Shown in pieces: positions 9,721 through 22,023 of a stretch of 64,000 nt of DNA. The notes under the pieces were generated by a model that ran no database searches, had not been told where the DNA came from, and worked only from the letters and a program-made list of their open reading frames with translations. The translations under genes and the position numbers were made by a program. Position 1 is the first letter of the stretch. Each line of letters opens with the position of its first letter. This stretch comes from Chaunax sp. Z400 (lineage: Eukaryota > Chordata > Actinopteri > Lophiiformes > Chaunacidae), in the NCBI GenBank assembly GCA_037577475.1, contig CM075184.1:31083094-31147093 (forward strand). Direction: 5' to 3'.

Positions 9721-12700
9721 ATATTAGCCCTATGCACTGCACAGGAAGGAGACAGTTCACTTGGATCTACAGAGGCAGAATGTTTTTTCCAGTTTTGTTT
9801 CCTAAGTAACAGCTAGTTCAAATAAAAATCTGAAATCTGAACCCCTGGGAAAGCCTTTCACAGAATGGCTAAGGTTGGATCTCAAAATCCTATTATTTGG
9901 CATCCACTATTATGGTTGATTTCATGTCAAATTTAATTATCTTTTTTTTTCAACATTATATTTCAAGTTGAGAAACATATATTTTTGTTGGTGTTCAACT
10001 CATCAAATCACCTGACTGTGTTTAAAAGTAATGGATGTGTGAAATGCTGCACATACACAGACTGTAAATAGTAAATTAGTGTTACATGTCATTGCGGTTT
10101 TGTTTTATTTCAGGGTGTGGCTGCAGCCGGTGCAGCTGACACACTGGCATGCTCCTCTTGACTTGAGCACACCCCCCTCTGCTGGTGTTAAGCCGCAAAG
10201 AAACTTCTCTCTCTGACGTTTAGCTGCAGGGGCTCTGGGTACAAGTCCAAGAACACTAATTCAGACCCACAGGAAGGCTTTGCCATCCACTGCAGCACAA
10301 GTGAGCTTTTTTGTACAGCCTTTTTAATTCACAAAGCTGCTTCATGTAAGTGGGGCAAAACATCGCCCAAGTCCTGAAGATCTAAGAGGCACCAGCAGCT
10401 GCAGCTGCAGCAGCATGTCTCTGCTGGGACTGTGTGCCGTTCACTGTGTGTGGTATCAGCAGACCTGACTGGAAAATATGCTGAAAATGATCAGTGTTGC
10501 CTATTTTGCGTTAGTGAGGAAGGAAAATCTGTGCATGTGCTTTTGAATGCAACTTTATAAAGGCACTACTTATTGATTACACTTAAATACCTGTATACTA
10601 TTCATTAAACAGATACAATCCATCATGCTCTGTTATTAACACATAACCTATTGAAAAATGATCAATAATATGCCTTTGTTCTGGATTTTACTTTTATGCT
10701 TTTGCTCAAGCAACAGTCTTAAAGTTGAAGGGGTCATTAAACAGCATATTGATAAGGCAGAGTCTGCACGCGGCTTAATGAACATGTAGTATTGGGCAGC
10801 TAGTTTCTGATGGATTTTGGAGGCGGCGAGTTTTGACACAATTCCCTGGTCAAAAGACAAACAACCCCCTCATGACACACTCATCAGTTACATCTTCCCA
10901 CTGCACATCGCTCATCCAACTCTGGCATCTGGAGTTACTCATAATCAATAGTGTTGGGATCCAAAGTCTACCCAGAGCAAGTAGTTGTCAATTATATAGC
11001 ACACACAGAATACTGTCTCCGTCATGGGAAAAGTAAGTCTTTTCTCTTTCTATCTGAAAATCTTATGTTACAATTCAAGTATGATATGTGAAAAAAAAAT
11101 TAAAAAAAATTAAAAAAAACATGACATACAAGATAGACCCACTGAGCTGCACAAAGAGCACTGTTGTTTTCATTGCTTAGATATGATCCATAATCCTCAA
11201 TATGTTCTCAACATCTGGCTTGTTTGATCTCTGTTGCTTTAAATGTATTTGTATCTCCACGCTTCATTCATTTTCATCTTTCACCATCTATATCCTACGT
11301 TGATCTGTGGAAGGATTTAGTAAGTTATGGATCTCAAGCGATGAATGATTCATGACATTTTGACACCAACTGTACCCTAAGGTGCAATATCGCCTCAAAT
11401 GATCTTCCTCATACTTATTATAGACTCAGCACTGGTATGACTCTGCAATGATGTGAATTGCTCTTTCGGCCCAGCTGCCCTTTGATTGATTATAATGAAT
11501 GGGCACGAGCAATAGTTTAATAAATTACACTGAATGAAAACAGGATTCTCCATCTGAGTGGGATGTTTCATTATTTAGTATTGACCCAGCGTGCTAACGT
11601 CTCTAATTTCAACAGGTCAAAGTCTCAAATGTTCATGTTTTCATGGTAGTGAGTAGAGCTCTGGTGGAGAAGCAATTTATCAAAAAGATGTGACTTGCCA
11701 GAAGAATTGGTGCACCAAGCTTTCATATTTGCAATTTATTCCAAACAAAATGTTTATTAGGAAAGTAGACTTTACCAATTATAGTAATGGAAATGTATAT
11801 GATTGGAACATCAAGCTAAGAGCCGACAAACACACCCACAAAAGCCCAATATAATTAGATATTGCAATATAGCATCATCATGGAAACAGCACAGACAGTA
11901 TGTGATAGTGACTGCAAAAAGAGGCAGAAAAAAAATCACCTCCAGTGCTTTCCTTCTAATCATCTCTGCTGCACAAAAACTAACTGATACTTCATCTGAT
12001 GAAGACGAATGCATTTCTGCCGCACCACGTTTGAGGTTGCCAGTGAGGTTGCACTAAGCTGGATTCAGACCCTGATCAATGACAAGCAAGGCACTGCGTG
12101 GGCAGCCAATCCCCCCTGGCTGAGCACTCCGGTATCAAGGTGTGGACAAAAAGCATTAGGCCAAGCGTGAATGTGTGTAGGATGGGAAAACCATAGACAG
12201 ACATTTTACTCCCATAATGCAACTCAACTGACTTTAATTAGGGTAACTGCGAGTGTTCTTGAAAAGTTCAAATGTTATAATCCTGTCTCTTTCTATTGTT
12301 GCGTGGAGTTTTTTTTCTTTGGCCTCTTTTAGTGTGGAGGAAAATAAATGGCCTCATTGGCTCTGAGCATTGGTATCTGCCTCAGAGCACCTGTCTACAG
12401 ACTAGCTGATGTGCTTTGGGATGGCTGTGTTTGGGTTTGGAGGATTCATGTTTGTGTCAGGACCACAGGATGGCCTGTCTCTTCCAGAGAAGTGTAAAAT
12501 GATGAGTTGTGACTTCAGCTGAACAGCAGTCATATCTTTGGCTCCATTTGCCAGCTTCTAACATACAGCTACCAGCTTTCTATCATTCAGGCGGAGGCAG
12601 GGTGAAAAGGAACATTAAATATTGATTTCAGCCATGGGCGGCACCATGGCTGGGCTTACAGGGCTTCGGTAAAGCCTTTACCAAATGTTTATTGTCCATC

Positions 12701-13114
12701 CAATTGTTGCATATGGAAAACAGTGTGTTGAAAGTGGGATTTTTTTTTGGAGCAAATTGTCCAGAGAACAGAAAACACATAGTCTTTGTTCATAGCCCCT
12801 GTCAGTGAAGCATCAACCAGAGTCTGCAGCCGACAGCTTTTATGTTCTTATAGTCAGACCAACAAGAGGAAACTAGACAAGAAACACGATGAGACACAGC
12901 TACATTAACTCAGAACTGAGTTGCAAAAGCTTTCAAACGTGTTCAGTTGATTATAAGGTGTTGACGTTGCAGCAGGCCACAGTTATCCACAGTTAACCAG
13001 CTCAGTCTCAGCCTAACATGCAGACCATTTGACTCGCCTCCTCCAAGTGGATCCTGAACAACAAGTGCCTCCGGATGCTGCCTCAATACATAACATTACC
13101 CAGTGTGCAAATCC
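9721..13114. other. non-coding; one weak plus-strand exon candidate
   Basis: The only structured item is 10114-10300, a segment preceded by a strong acceptor (TTTTGTTTTATTTCAG) and ending in ACAA|GTGAGC, with only a short frame open. The rest includes A/T runs around 11090-11120 and 12730-12740 and no recognised element. Confidence 0.4.
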
Positions 13115-13468
13115 AGCATAGTACCCTCACAGCAAAGGTTCTGGGTTCAAATCCAGCCTGAGCACCTGGGACTTGTCTGAGTGGAGTTTGCATGTTCTCC
13201 TCATGTCTGCATGGGTTCCCTCCGGGTTCTCCGGCTTCCTCCCACCACCAAAAATATGCAATATAGGAATTGGTGACTCTAAATTGTCCATAAGGTGTGA
13301 ATGTGGGTCTGAATGCTTGGTTGTGTTTCTATGTGGCCCTGTGATGAACTGGTGACTTGTTCGGGGTGTACTCCACCTCCCGCCCAATCACAGCTGGGAT
13401 AGGCTCCCGTCCCAGCTCCCGCAACCCTACACAGGATAAGTGGTTACAGAAAATGGAATGATGGAATT
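13115..13468 (+). mobile_element. tRNA-derived SINE (common teleost family), plus orientation
   Basis: A tRNA-like promoter box GGTTCAAATCC lies at about 13144-13154, followed by the body with TTTGCATGTTCTCC, GTGATGAACTGGTGAC, CAGCTGGGATAGGCTCC and a GGATAAGTGGTTACAGAAAA end. This order is a dispersed fish SINE that I recognise. The copy is nearly full length and diverged. Three further pieces of the same family occur in the window (15887-15945, 21926-22023, 32019-32330). Confidence 0.8.
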
Positions 13469-15886
13469 TGCTCATTTGTTCTTATTTATGACAAAGAGTG
13501 ACTAAAATATATGTTTGACTCTGGATAAAGCATTTTTTTAAGCTTGCCATATTTCAGGCAGATTTTGAAAAGAATAGAGACATCTAACACAGAGGTTTGG
13601 AATAAGTGCCAGCAGACTTAGTCTATCTCTAGTGAATTCTAAGTTGGAAGCCGCTATGGAGCAACACATGCTTTCTGCTGAAGGGAATGCTTTTATGCCA
13701 CTGCAGCAACTGCCTGCCAGACGAGGATGGCGCCTCTGCATATCATCATCTTGAATCACATTCGCTCTGATCGCTGGAACACGATGGTCTTAAGAAGCAA
13801 CAGCCTGGGATTTTTTTTTTTTAATTGGCAGACTTTGTTGTCAAGTGAATAACCTCAGATGAAAAATAACCACTTTTCTGAGATTACTAAAAGCAGAAAT
13901 ATAACTTTTGAAAGATAGAAGGTAATGAAAGTTTTTATTTTACAAGTTTTAGTCTTTGCTACATCTTTTTTTTAAAATCCAGAAATATATTGTTAAAATA
14001 TTGTTGCATGGAAATTATTAACTATGAACTCTGCTGTCCTTCATCATCTACTGTCAGGTTTATATTCTGGTTATTCATTTTTCCCTGTGTAAATAGCTTC
14101 CAGAGAAAGTGCCCTTCAGGGTTTCCTGCTGGCATTATATGTAGCCTTTTTTTTTCAGGTCAAGGGCATTTTCCCCATGTCACAGCAGGTTTGGGAGAGA
14201 CTTCTGACAAAAACCTTAAACCTTCTAATGAAGCCAAAGGATCCACGGGGCATTTTAAAAGCACTGCAGGGCTGCTGTGGCACTCAAGTCAGCCCCTTGT
14301 TCTGTCTAAAAGCGTTTTTTTTTTCAGCTCTTTCTAATGTACTCTAGGGCTCAAACTGCACAACTGACCTGACCCAAATGAAACCATTCCATCCTTTCAA
14401 CTCTCCCAAAGGAACCACAACAACAAATCCTTCCTGGAAAGCCGTGGCTTCCGAGCCTTTTGAGATCACAGACAGTGCAAGTACTTATACTCTCTACTGC
14501 AATATTGGTTTGTCATTGGTATATGGTCAATTGCGTTTATACAGTCTTAAACCGCTGATCATGCACTTTCAACAAAAACACAGCCAACACGCTCTTTGGT
14601 GATGGGATAGCTCCTGCAAGAGAAAATGGCTAATCCACAGCCAGCGTCTGCTGTCATAATCTCGATGATTGTTAGCATTTGTTATCACTAGTGAAAATGT
14701 CTAGTTCACATGTGATTGTATCTTATTTTCACATGCTAAAATAGCCAATCACATATTTAATTAAAAAAAAATACACAGTTCACATCTAAAATTGTGATTT
14801 TTTTTTCTTGTGAAAAGACAAATCCCCATGTGACATTTTCATGAGGGAGAGACTTAATGGTCACCTGGTGCAGTAAATGGATTCAGTGCTAATTAGAGCT
14901 AAGTGTATGGTGGCAGCTGGGAGGGCGCGTAATGTGTGACTCCTACAAGAAGAAAGCTGACGTGGTTCCAAAGCAAGAATGCGCTGTTAAGAATAGACTG
15001 GCAGCAATACGCGTTGTCAGTCATTTCTATCATACAATCTGTTTTGCCAAAGATTCCACCAACGGGTCAGCTGCACACACCGATCCAAGAGCCGTGTAGG
15101 TTTATGACTGAGTTCCACCAACGTTCTCAAGGACACAACTGTCAGCATTTTCCTCCCTCAGCATCTGGGGCCACCATTTCTCTGGAACACCCTATTATCA
15201 CTCTCGCAGGTTGTCATTTGTTCTGTTGAGTACTTGCCAAATGTCAAACAGGCAAGTCTTGCCTAATAAAAGCATGTCAGAGGATGGAGAGAGAGGGGGG
15301 AAAGTAGCGGAGAGTGAAGTGCTGCTGCTAGGGACACACTTCTGATGAGACAGTGATGGACACTGAATGACACAGCTCAACCCCTACAGTAAGTATTTTG
15401 GTTTTGTTTCTCTCTGTGTTTGCTTGTCAAACCAAATGAACTGTGCGGCGAAGTCAGCGGACGGCTGGCAAACGCAAGCAAGAGGACCAACGCTGTGTCA
15501 GAAGGAATGAGGTGAGTCAAGCTCATCAGGGCTCAGGTACAGTAAGGCCTGCATATTTGCTTTTATATATATATATAAAATATACATATTTGCATTATGT
15601 GTGACCACAGGAGGAAATCAAGCACAGTGCATCTTTATAAAGCATAAAAAAAGAACTCATATGATACTCTGGGAGTATTTGCGCTCTGCTAAGAGATAAA
15701 ATCTTCTTTAGGGTATTCTGACCAGTACTGCAGTCCTGCACTGGCCCACTTGCCCCGTTTTATAAGATGCGGAGCAAAAGTTGTACCATCATTGACAGCA
15801 GCATTGTTGCAGCTCTGCAGTTCTAAGAACATGTAAGGTTCTTTCTAGTTTATCTGAGATGACTTTTTTACCTTTACTTGATCTTA
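13469..15886. other. non-coding; small fold-back and two plus-strand donor-like sites
   Basis: At 14692-14841 TGAAAATGTC is matched by its inverted copy about 130 bp away, with CACATGTGA-like sequence inside. At 15389 (TACA|GTAAGT) and 15512 (ATGAG|GTGAGT) two good plus-strand splice-donor matches follow each other, the second after a small CpG-rich patch (about 15445-15500). No coding frame supports them. Otherwise nothing specific. Confidence 0.4.
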
Positions 15887-15945
15887 AGGCAGTGGACTGC
15901 TCAGTGCTGTCGCCTCTCAGTAAGGTTATGGATTTGAATCCCCCT
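15887..15945 (+). mobile_element. SINE head fragment
   Basis: GGCAGTGG, CTGTCGCCTCTCAG and GATTTGAATCCCC in order match the tRNA-like head of the family seen at 13115-13468; the body is missing. Confidence 0.6.
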
Positions 15946-17819
15946 CATCTCTGTTGTAGTTCAAATGTTGACAGGAAACATTGTGAAGCAGAACGTCTTC
16001 AATCTGTCTGTTCTTAATGAATAAAGACGAGGCCAGGAACTGTGACACCCCATCGCGCTGCTTCGCTCATTTTCTGAGTTGTCTGTTTTATTTTTCCTCT
16101 CAGTTCACATCCCAGTTCCCTACCCTGTGTGTTTTTCTGCCAAGTTGATAGCGTGCCTTGTCCTGAGTTCATCTTTGTCTAGTTTTCCTCCTCCCCCCCT
16201 TAGAGTCAATGTATGTTTACTTACCTGGCCTCTGCCAGCAGCCTCCTGTTTTTGTCAAGAAAAGGATAACATTTAGGACAAAAGAGTTTTACCTCAAATT
16301 GAACTGCTCTCTGAGTCATGCATTTGAGTGTTTTTCCATGTGGTCACCCAGATATAAACAATAAACATTATTTATATTGTGATTGCAGTGTGGAAAAAGC
16401 TGGGGGAAAAAAGATGTTCTCATCTCATCTCTCATTTGCTGGACATTTCCACACTGATCATCATCAGTGGATAAAACAGTCAGATTTCACAGTCACTGAT
16501 GTTCATATAGGGTCTATTTTAGTATCACTGGTGGCATTTTGCAGATTTGGTTTTGAATTAAACCTCTTCACACATAATAATGTTTTTTGCATGGCTTTAG
16601 GGTCTAAAGTACCAGGTTTATTATTAGTTAATTACATTCACAGAAGAATGGGCTCTCTCATGCTTTTAAATGAAAGCTTCTGAAGTAAACACCATTTCAG
16701 CCTCTAGCACAAGCTAAAGCTAATATATGTATAAAATATGCCCACCACTTACAACAGTCTAAATGCCATGAATACATACAATATGTAAAATATATACAAT
16801 ATACTGTAATTATTCTTGCACATGCTGAATAAAAAAACTGGTGTTCCCCCAACTAGAGATATACAGTTATATACCTTATACTGTGTGTTGGATGCCACTG
16901 GTGTGATTCTTTCTTTAAAAACATCAGTGGAAGTGCAACAATGGCATCAGATTTATTAAAAGCTATCATCCTTTACAGTGACTGAACACTGTAGCACTGG
17001 AAGATTTGATTTTTTTGATTTTTTTTGTGCAGTGTGTGTTGATTCAGTCATTCTGATTGGAAGTAGCTACACAAACATTCCTGACATTGGGAGATGACTG
17101 TGGATGTTCAGATGGGCTTGACAAAGAAGAGACATCTGCATACTCTGTGGACCGAGAAATAATGAACGCTGGGGCTTTTATGAGGGTCTTCCACTGGGCT
17201 TTCAGAGTGATGGAGGCAGTGACGGAGCAGCCTCTTCTCCTTCAGTCAGCCTGAGAGCATCCAGCTACACAGAGTAAATCATTCAAGGCGCCTTAGCTTC
17301 ATCACACCAGAAAGGAGGGGCCTCATTTTTAAATGAAAACATTTCAGTGTGGATATGGAATCTTTTTTTTTTTTTATGCATGCGTGTAGCATTCATCCTC
17401 TTTGGTGTGAGGAAAAATGTCGGCGGTTTGAAACTGATTCCTTAGACTTCATACTTTATCTTTTCGCGGAAGCTTAGCCGTCTGAGGTGGTGCTTGATAT
17501 GACTTTAATCAGCAAATTGAATAGGTGTATCCAGCTTATCAGAAAAAAAGGCTCTCACACACACCGTAGAGCTCCTGCAGAGGAGTGCTTTAGCTTATGG
17601 CTAATCACAATGAAAGGAATTTATTTTTCTCTGTGTAGATTTATATATGTATCTATTCAACTCCTGGCTTTGATGCAAACCCTTAAAAGTTCCTCTGTTG
17701 GGGTAATTAGGGCTGTGCTGACTTATCTTTCTAACTATTGTGGTGGTTATGGAAGCTTGCCTACTGGGACACACTATTTTTCAAACAGTAAGCGTCTTAT
17801 TTTCCCATGATATCACTGC
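15946..17819. other. non-coding, nothing recognised
   Basis: AT-rich unique sequence with T runs near 17000-17030 and 17370-17383. A 121-codon open frame at 16318-16683 has no recognisable motif and is treated as chance. Confidence 0.45.
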
Positions 17820-17985
17820 TGATATAGCTGTAATGGGGGCAACGGTAAAATATTAGCTCTTATATGCTTAATTGCCTGCAAACATCTTGTGAGGCCGCTT
17901 GCCCAATGACATGCTATGAGGTTATTTATCATGGCTACGGCCATTTATGACATTTTCTAATTCCCAGGTTCGGTGCATCAGTTTG
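17820..17985. other. candidate conserved non-coding block
   Basis: Non-repetitive sequence with TTAATTGCCTGCAAAC, GCCGCTTGCCCAATGACA and TTATTTATCATGG; ATGGC and GCCAT flank TACG as a small inverted repeat. It resembles developmental-enhancer-type conserved sequence in composition only. Confidence 0.25.
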
Positions 17986-18780
17986 TAAAAAAAAACCAGC
18001 CTACTTCTTTACCTGTCTTCCCTTTAAACTGAGCTAAACGCCCTCAGTATTCTGTCACTTATTGAGTCTCTTTATGTGCTCATCTCAGTGTATTTGTCTT
18101 TAGTGTGTACAGTATAAAACTAGACCACCTGGGTGGAGCCCGTGCCAACAATGTGTGATGGGAGAAAGTCGACAAAGAAGCTAAATGAAACCTGTGTCCT
18201 TCCTCCTGTGACATGACAGCGCTGACCGCTGAGCCACAGTGGCTCAGTGGCATTAAGTTATCACAGTCAAAGTGTATCCTGCCGTGACAGATGGAGGACA
18301 GTAGCATTTTCTCTCCCTGCAGTGAGCCATACCACCTGACTCATTTGCTTGACCTTGACAACAAAGTCACAGTGACTCTGACAGTGTGGCTGTAAGCACC
18401 CTCGGGAGACAGCCTAACTACCGCATCCACCAATCCACTCTGTAACAGCCGTCTCCCACTGCCTCCTCTGGCCTGCTCATTAGAAGAGGTTGTGTTTACC
18501 CTTGTTGACAGGGTCTGCAAGAGTATAAGCAGGGCGTAGCTCAACAACACTGTCAGGTGTAAAAATGAGAGAAGGCCTTTCTTTTTTTTTGTCACAGATA
18601 CTTTATGATTTCTGCCTTAACACACGATCTAATTATCAGCATAAACAGAATTTGTGGTCATTTAGAAAGAAATTAGCGCATTTTCAAGACATCTTCACTC
18701 TGAATATTCCTAGCATTTATGAAAGGTCCATATTTGAAAAAATCTGACCTCATTAAAAATGTACCGTTGTGTCTATGAAG
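17986..18780. other. non-coding, nothing recognised
   Basis: Mixed sequence with no coding or repeat signal that I can name. Confidence 0.4.
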
Positions 18781-18990
18781 ATAACATCACGGCTATCTGT
18801 TCACATTGCCTTCATTCTTCCATCGTGAGCGAAACAAAGACAAAGCCCTCAGGATGATTTGTCCATGGAAACAGTCTGTATCCTTGAAGAGCTGCATGGT
18901 AATTAGCTTCTTGTTAACCGTTTCTCCAGCATATGGCTCATCAGGATTAAATATATATGCTTGGCTTTGACACTTGGCCAATGTCTCTTA
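18781..18990. other. candidate conserved non-coding block
   Basis: Balanced composition with GATGATTTGTCCATGGAAAC, CTGCATGGTAATTAGC and TTGACACTTGGCCAATG. No repeat or open frame explains it; conservation is a guess from composition. Confidence 0.25.
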
Positions 18991-20338
18991 AGATGTAACA
19001 CCTGGTTGTTTGCAGGAAATTAGTAAATGAGGGAAACAGCGAATAAGAAGCAAACTCAATATTATTAATATTATTATTATTCTTACTGGGTTATAACCTG
19101 AATATTTAGGATCTGAGCAACGACGATGCCCAGAGCCGATATGGTCCCTCCTGAAGAAATTACTATTATACTAATACTATATTTTTTTTCTTCCTTTTGA
19201 ATGTATTTTCGAGGAGGAGCATAGGATACTCGAAAACTCATAAAAATTGCTACATTTGTGAGACCCCCAAGAAAATATCAAACAAGCAGCCCCCACTGTG
19301 CATTTCATCCAGAAGAACAAAACTCTGCACACATGTATCATATCAACATCTACAAAAAAGCATCATGTCACCACGTCCTAAACCTAACAGAATTTTTGGG
19401 TTTAGTGTTCATTTTTTTTCACAATTTACAGCCAGTTATCCAGACTGAGCATGAATTAAAAAGTGTTCTCTAGTGTCAGTGTTCATGATAAATGAAAAAC
19501 TCTAGATGTGGCAGCGAGGGCCCGATCAACATTGCTTGCAACTTTGATTTGCTTTTTGCAGAGCTTGACATTACAGGCTTTGTTTCTTTGTGATCACAGA
19601 ATAATTAATTTGTCTTTTAAACATTACACACTTTGACTGATTTCTCTTAATAACAAAGTGAGGATTTTTGTTTTTATGTCAACACAACATCACCATTCTG
19701 CTGTTATTTTCTGTTTTGTTTCTTCTCTTTGTGAAAGGATTATTGTGAGCATCCTCGTTAAGCTACACTACGATGCAGAAACTTGTCCAGGTATGTAATT
19801 AGACTTAAGAGTCCGCTGTTGAATGAGCTGTCATGTTATGCAATGACAGGGATATTTAGTGATGTACATGGAGTACAAAGTAACACTGGAGCATGTTGTC
19901 AGCTTCGGTAAGAAGGTCATCGATGGAAAATTTAGGAAATTCTTTGGAAAAGACAGATTAAGTTTTTATTTAAAAAAAAAAACTTTTGATGGAAAAGGAA
20001 TTCTAAATAAATACTCAGCTGCAACACCACATATATTGACATGTTAAATTTTGATAGACAAAAACATGAACTTTTACCCACCTATAATTTGCCTTTTCGC
20101 TCCTTCAATGTCAGTCACATCACTTCCCTGTGATAAATGCTCTTTAAAGGGACTCACAGCTTGTCTGCATTAGGATGTGTTGTTCCTTCACAAGACTGGT
20201 TAGATATTCAGCTCCTCTGACCCACTGTCGCTTAGCAACAACAGCCATGTATTTTTATTTTTGTGTGTAGTTATGACATTGTTTGCATTATTTGCATATC
20301 TTTCTTAACATTTAATCTAAATATAAGGCACATTCTAA
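18991..20338. other. non-coding, AT-rich
   Basis: Contains an ATT-rich patch (19058-19080) and an A run near 19970-19981. The part around 19500-19640 is balanced and non-repetitive. No gene or RNA signal. Confidence 0.4.
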
Positions 20339-20339
20339 T

Positions 20340-20404
20340 ATGTTTGTTTGTTTGTTTGTTTATTTTTTGTTTTTTGTTATTTTGTTGTTTTTTGGGGGGG
20401 GGGG
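20340..20404. repeat. (TGTT)n, T-rich tract ending in G11
   Basis: About five TTTG units, then T-rich sequence, then eleven G at 20394-20404. Confidence 0.9.
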
Positions 20405-21828
20405 CAAAGTAATGAAGATATTTCACAGAATAAGAATTACATGGAACGTGTCACACAAGTAGAAAAGTTTTACATTTAAATTGTTTAGTTAAATATTGAA
20501 AGCTGATTATTATTTGATGTCCTGTCTGATCAGGCTGCACCGATGTGGGGATTGCTGCCGTTACAAAAATACATTTGAAGCTCAACGTGGAAATGGGATG
20601 ATTTTAGGCTTAGACTCTGTATTGGCTTGTCAATAATTCAGCAGCATTTGCCACAGTGTATCGTGACTCAGTGTAGGAGGTGGCTGGAAACATTTTAAAG
20701 TTGCCCACTTAACCTTAAAGGGCTGCATGTTAGCATGGAATTTGTGTGGTTTGTTAAGAAGGGAGCACAATGACACAAATACTCTTGTGGCACCTCTAAA
20801 GAGGAAGGGCTGGTTGGCTTCTTACAAGCATTGTTCACCCTCCTGCACTCCAAAGGGAGCCCTGTGCTGGTGATGAAAGTGAAAGAGGCGTTGTCTGCTC
20901 TGCCCCCAGGGTGAACACTTCTCTCACCACACAGATCCAGGCACGGTTTGATAACTCCCCTTCACAGCTTTTGATCCTGCTTTGTAAGCAGTGAAATATG
21001 ATGGGAAAAGGCTCTGCTGTGAATATGAAAACACCAAGCGGGTGGTGTTTGTGAAACAACTGCTGATTTTAAAGTATTTCCATAATTATTCACATTGAGA
21101 GGGGCTGTTTTGTATGGGACACATGTTACAGAACTGTATGGTGTGCATAATGCAGAGCTCGTCTGGCATTTAGCATCAGATCACGCCTCCTTCTATGCAA
21201 TCTCCTTACGAGAGCTTCAGTGGAAATCACAATTGTTTTGAAAGAACATTATGCAAAGTAGTTCACAAAATAATAATATTAATAAACAACCTCTCAATAA
21301 ATCATTTAGTGACTTTATTTCCTCATACATTCTCTAAAAGACAAATCATTTGCATTTTTGTTGTGTTTGGGTATATTTATGATGGTAAATTGAATTTCAT
21401 TATGAATGACTGCTATAAAGACCTGTTACACTCATGGCTGATTTCACCACTGGCAAGGAGAAGGTGACCAGAACTGTCCAACTGTCAAACACATTGTCAA
21501 ACATAAGGAATATTCACTTTGTTTCTGTTTGAGTATATAGTGGTAGGTTAATCAAATAGTGACTCATAAATGTTACTTATTCAGGGAACAGCAATGGTCT
21601 GCTATAGGAATAAAACTGTCTATCAAATCACTATTTTAAGCACATGATGTTATCTAACATCATGAACATAACAATATACACATTAATGATGACACCATAA
21701 GAACACATTTTCACAAATTTTTCCATGTTTGCATAATAAATATAGGTGAATATAAATTGTGCATCATCTATAAACATGTTTGAAAAACCTCCCTTACAAG
21801 AAAATAGTTTGGATTCTGGATCACTTTT
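20405..21828. other. non-coding, nothing recognised
   Basis: Unique-looking sequence; 20830-21060 is somewhat GC-richer but has no supported frame. Confidence 0.4.
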
Positions 21829-21895
21829 TTACTTTCTTCAACGTTATGAGAGCGGGCCTTTTTTTTCAGTATCAAAAACTAGAATGGCACTGAGT
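21829..21895. mobile_element. fragment of a dispersed repeat, also at 60555-60620
   Basis: GGATCACTTTTTTACTTTCTTCAACG followed by GCGGGCCTTTTTT closely parallels 60555-60610, so the same dispersed element is present at both places. I associate it with the RTE-like fish family seen at 41.5-42.3 kb, but only tentatively. (The motif is written here only as positions 21829-21871 with key parts.). Confidence 0.5.
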
Positions 21896-21925
21896 AGAGC
21901 AAATTCCTCTCCCAAGGAAAGGGAA

Positions 21926-22023
21926 TTGGAGCCTATCCCAGCTGACAATGGGCGAGAGGAAGGCTACACCCTGGACAAGTCGCCAGTTCATCACAGGGCT
22001 ACACATAGAAAGACAAACAACCA
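21926..22023 (-). mobile_element. SINE body fragment, minus orientation
   Basis: GGAGCCTATCCCAGCTGACA and GTCGCCAGTTCATCACAGGG are the reverse complement of the body of the SINE at 13115-13468. Head and tail are missing. A 169-codon open frame at 21746-22255 spans this fragment and is not a gene. Confidence 0.75.

Noticed and set aside
13140..13160. tRNA gene candidate
   Set aside because: Box B of a SINE followed by SINE body, not a tRNA 3' half.
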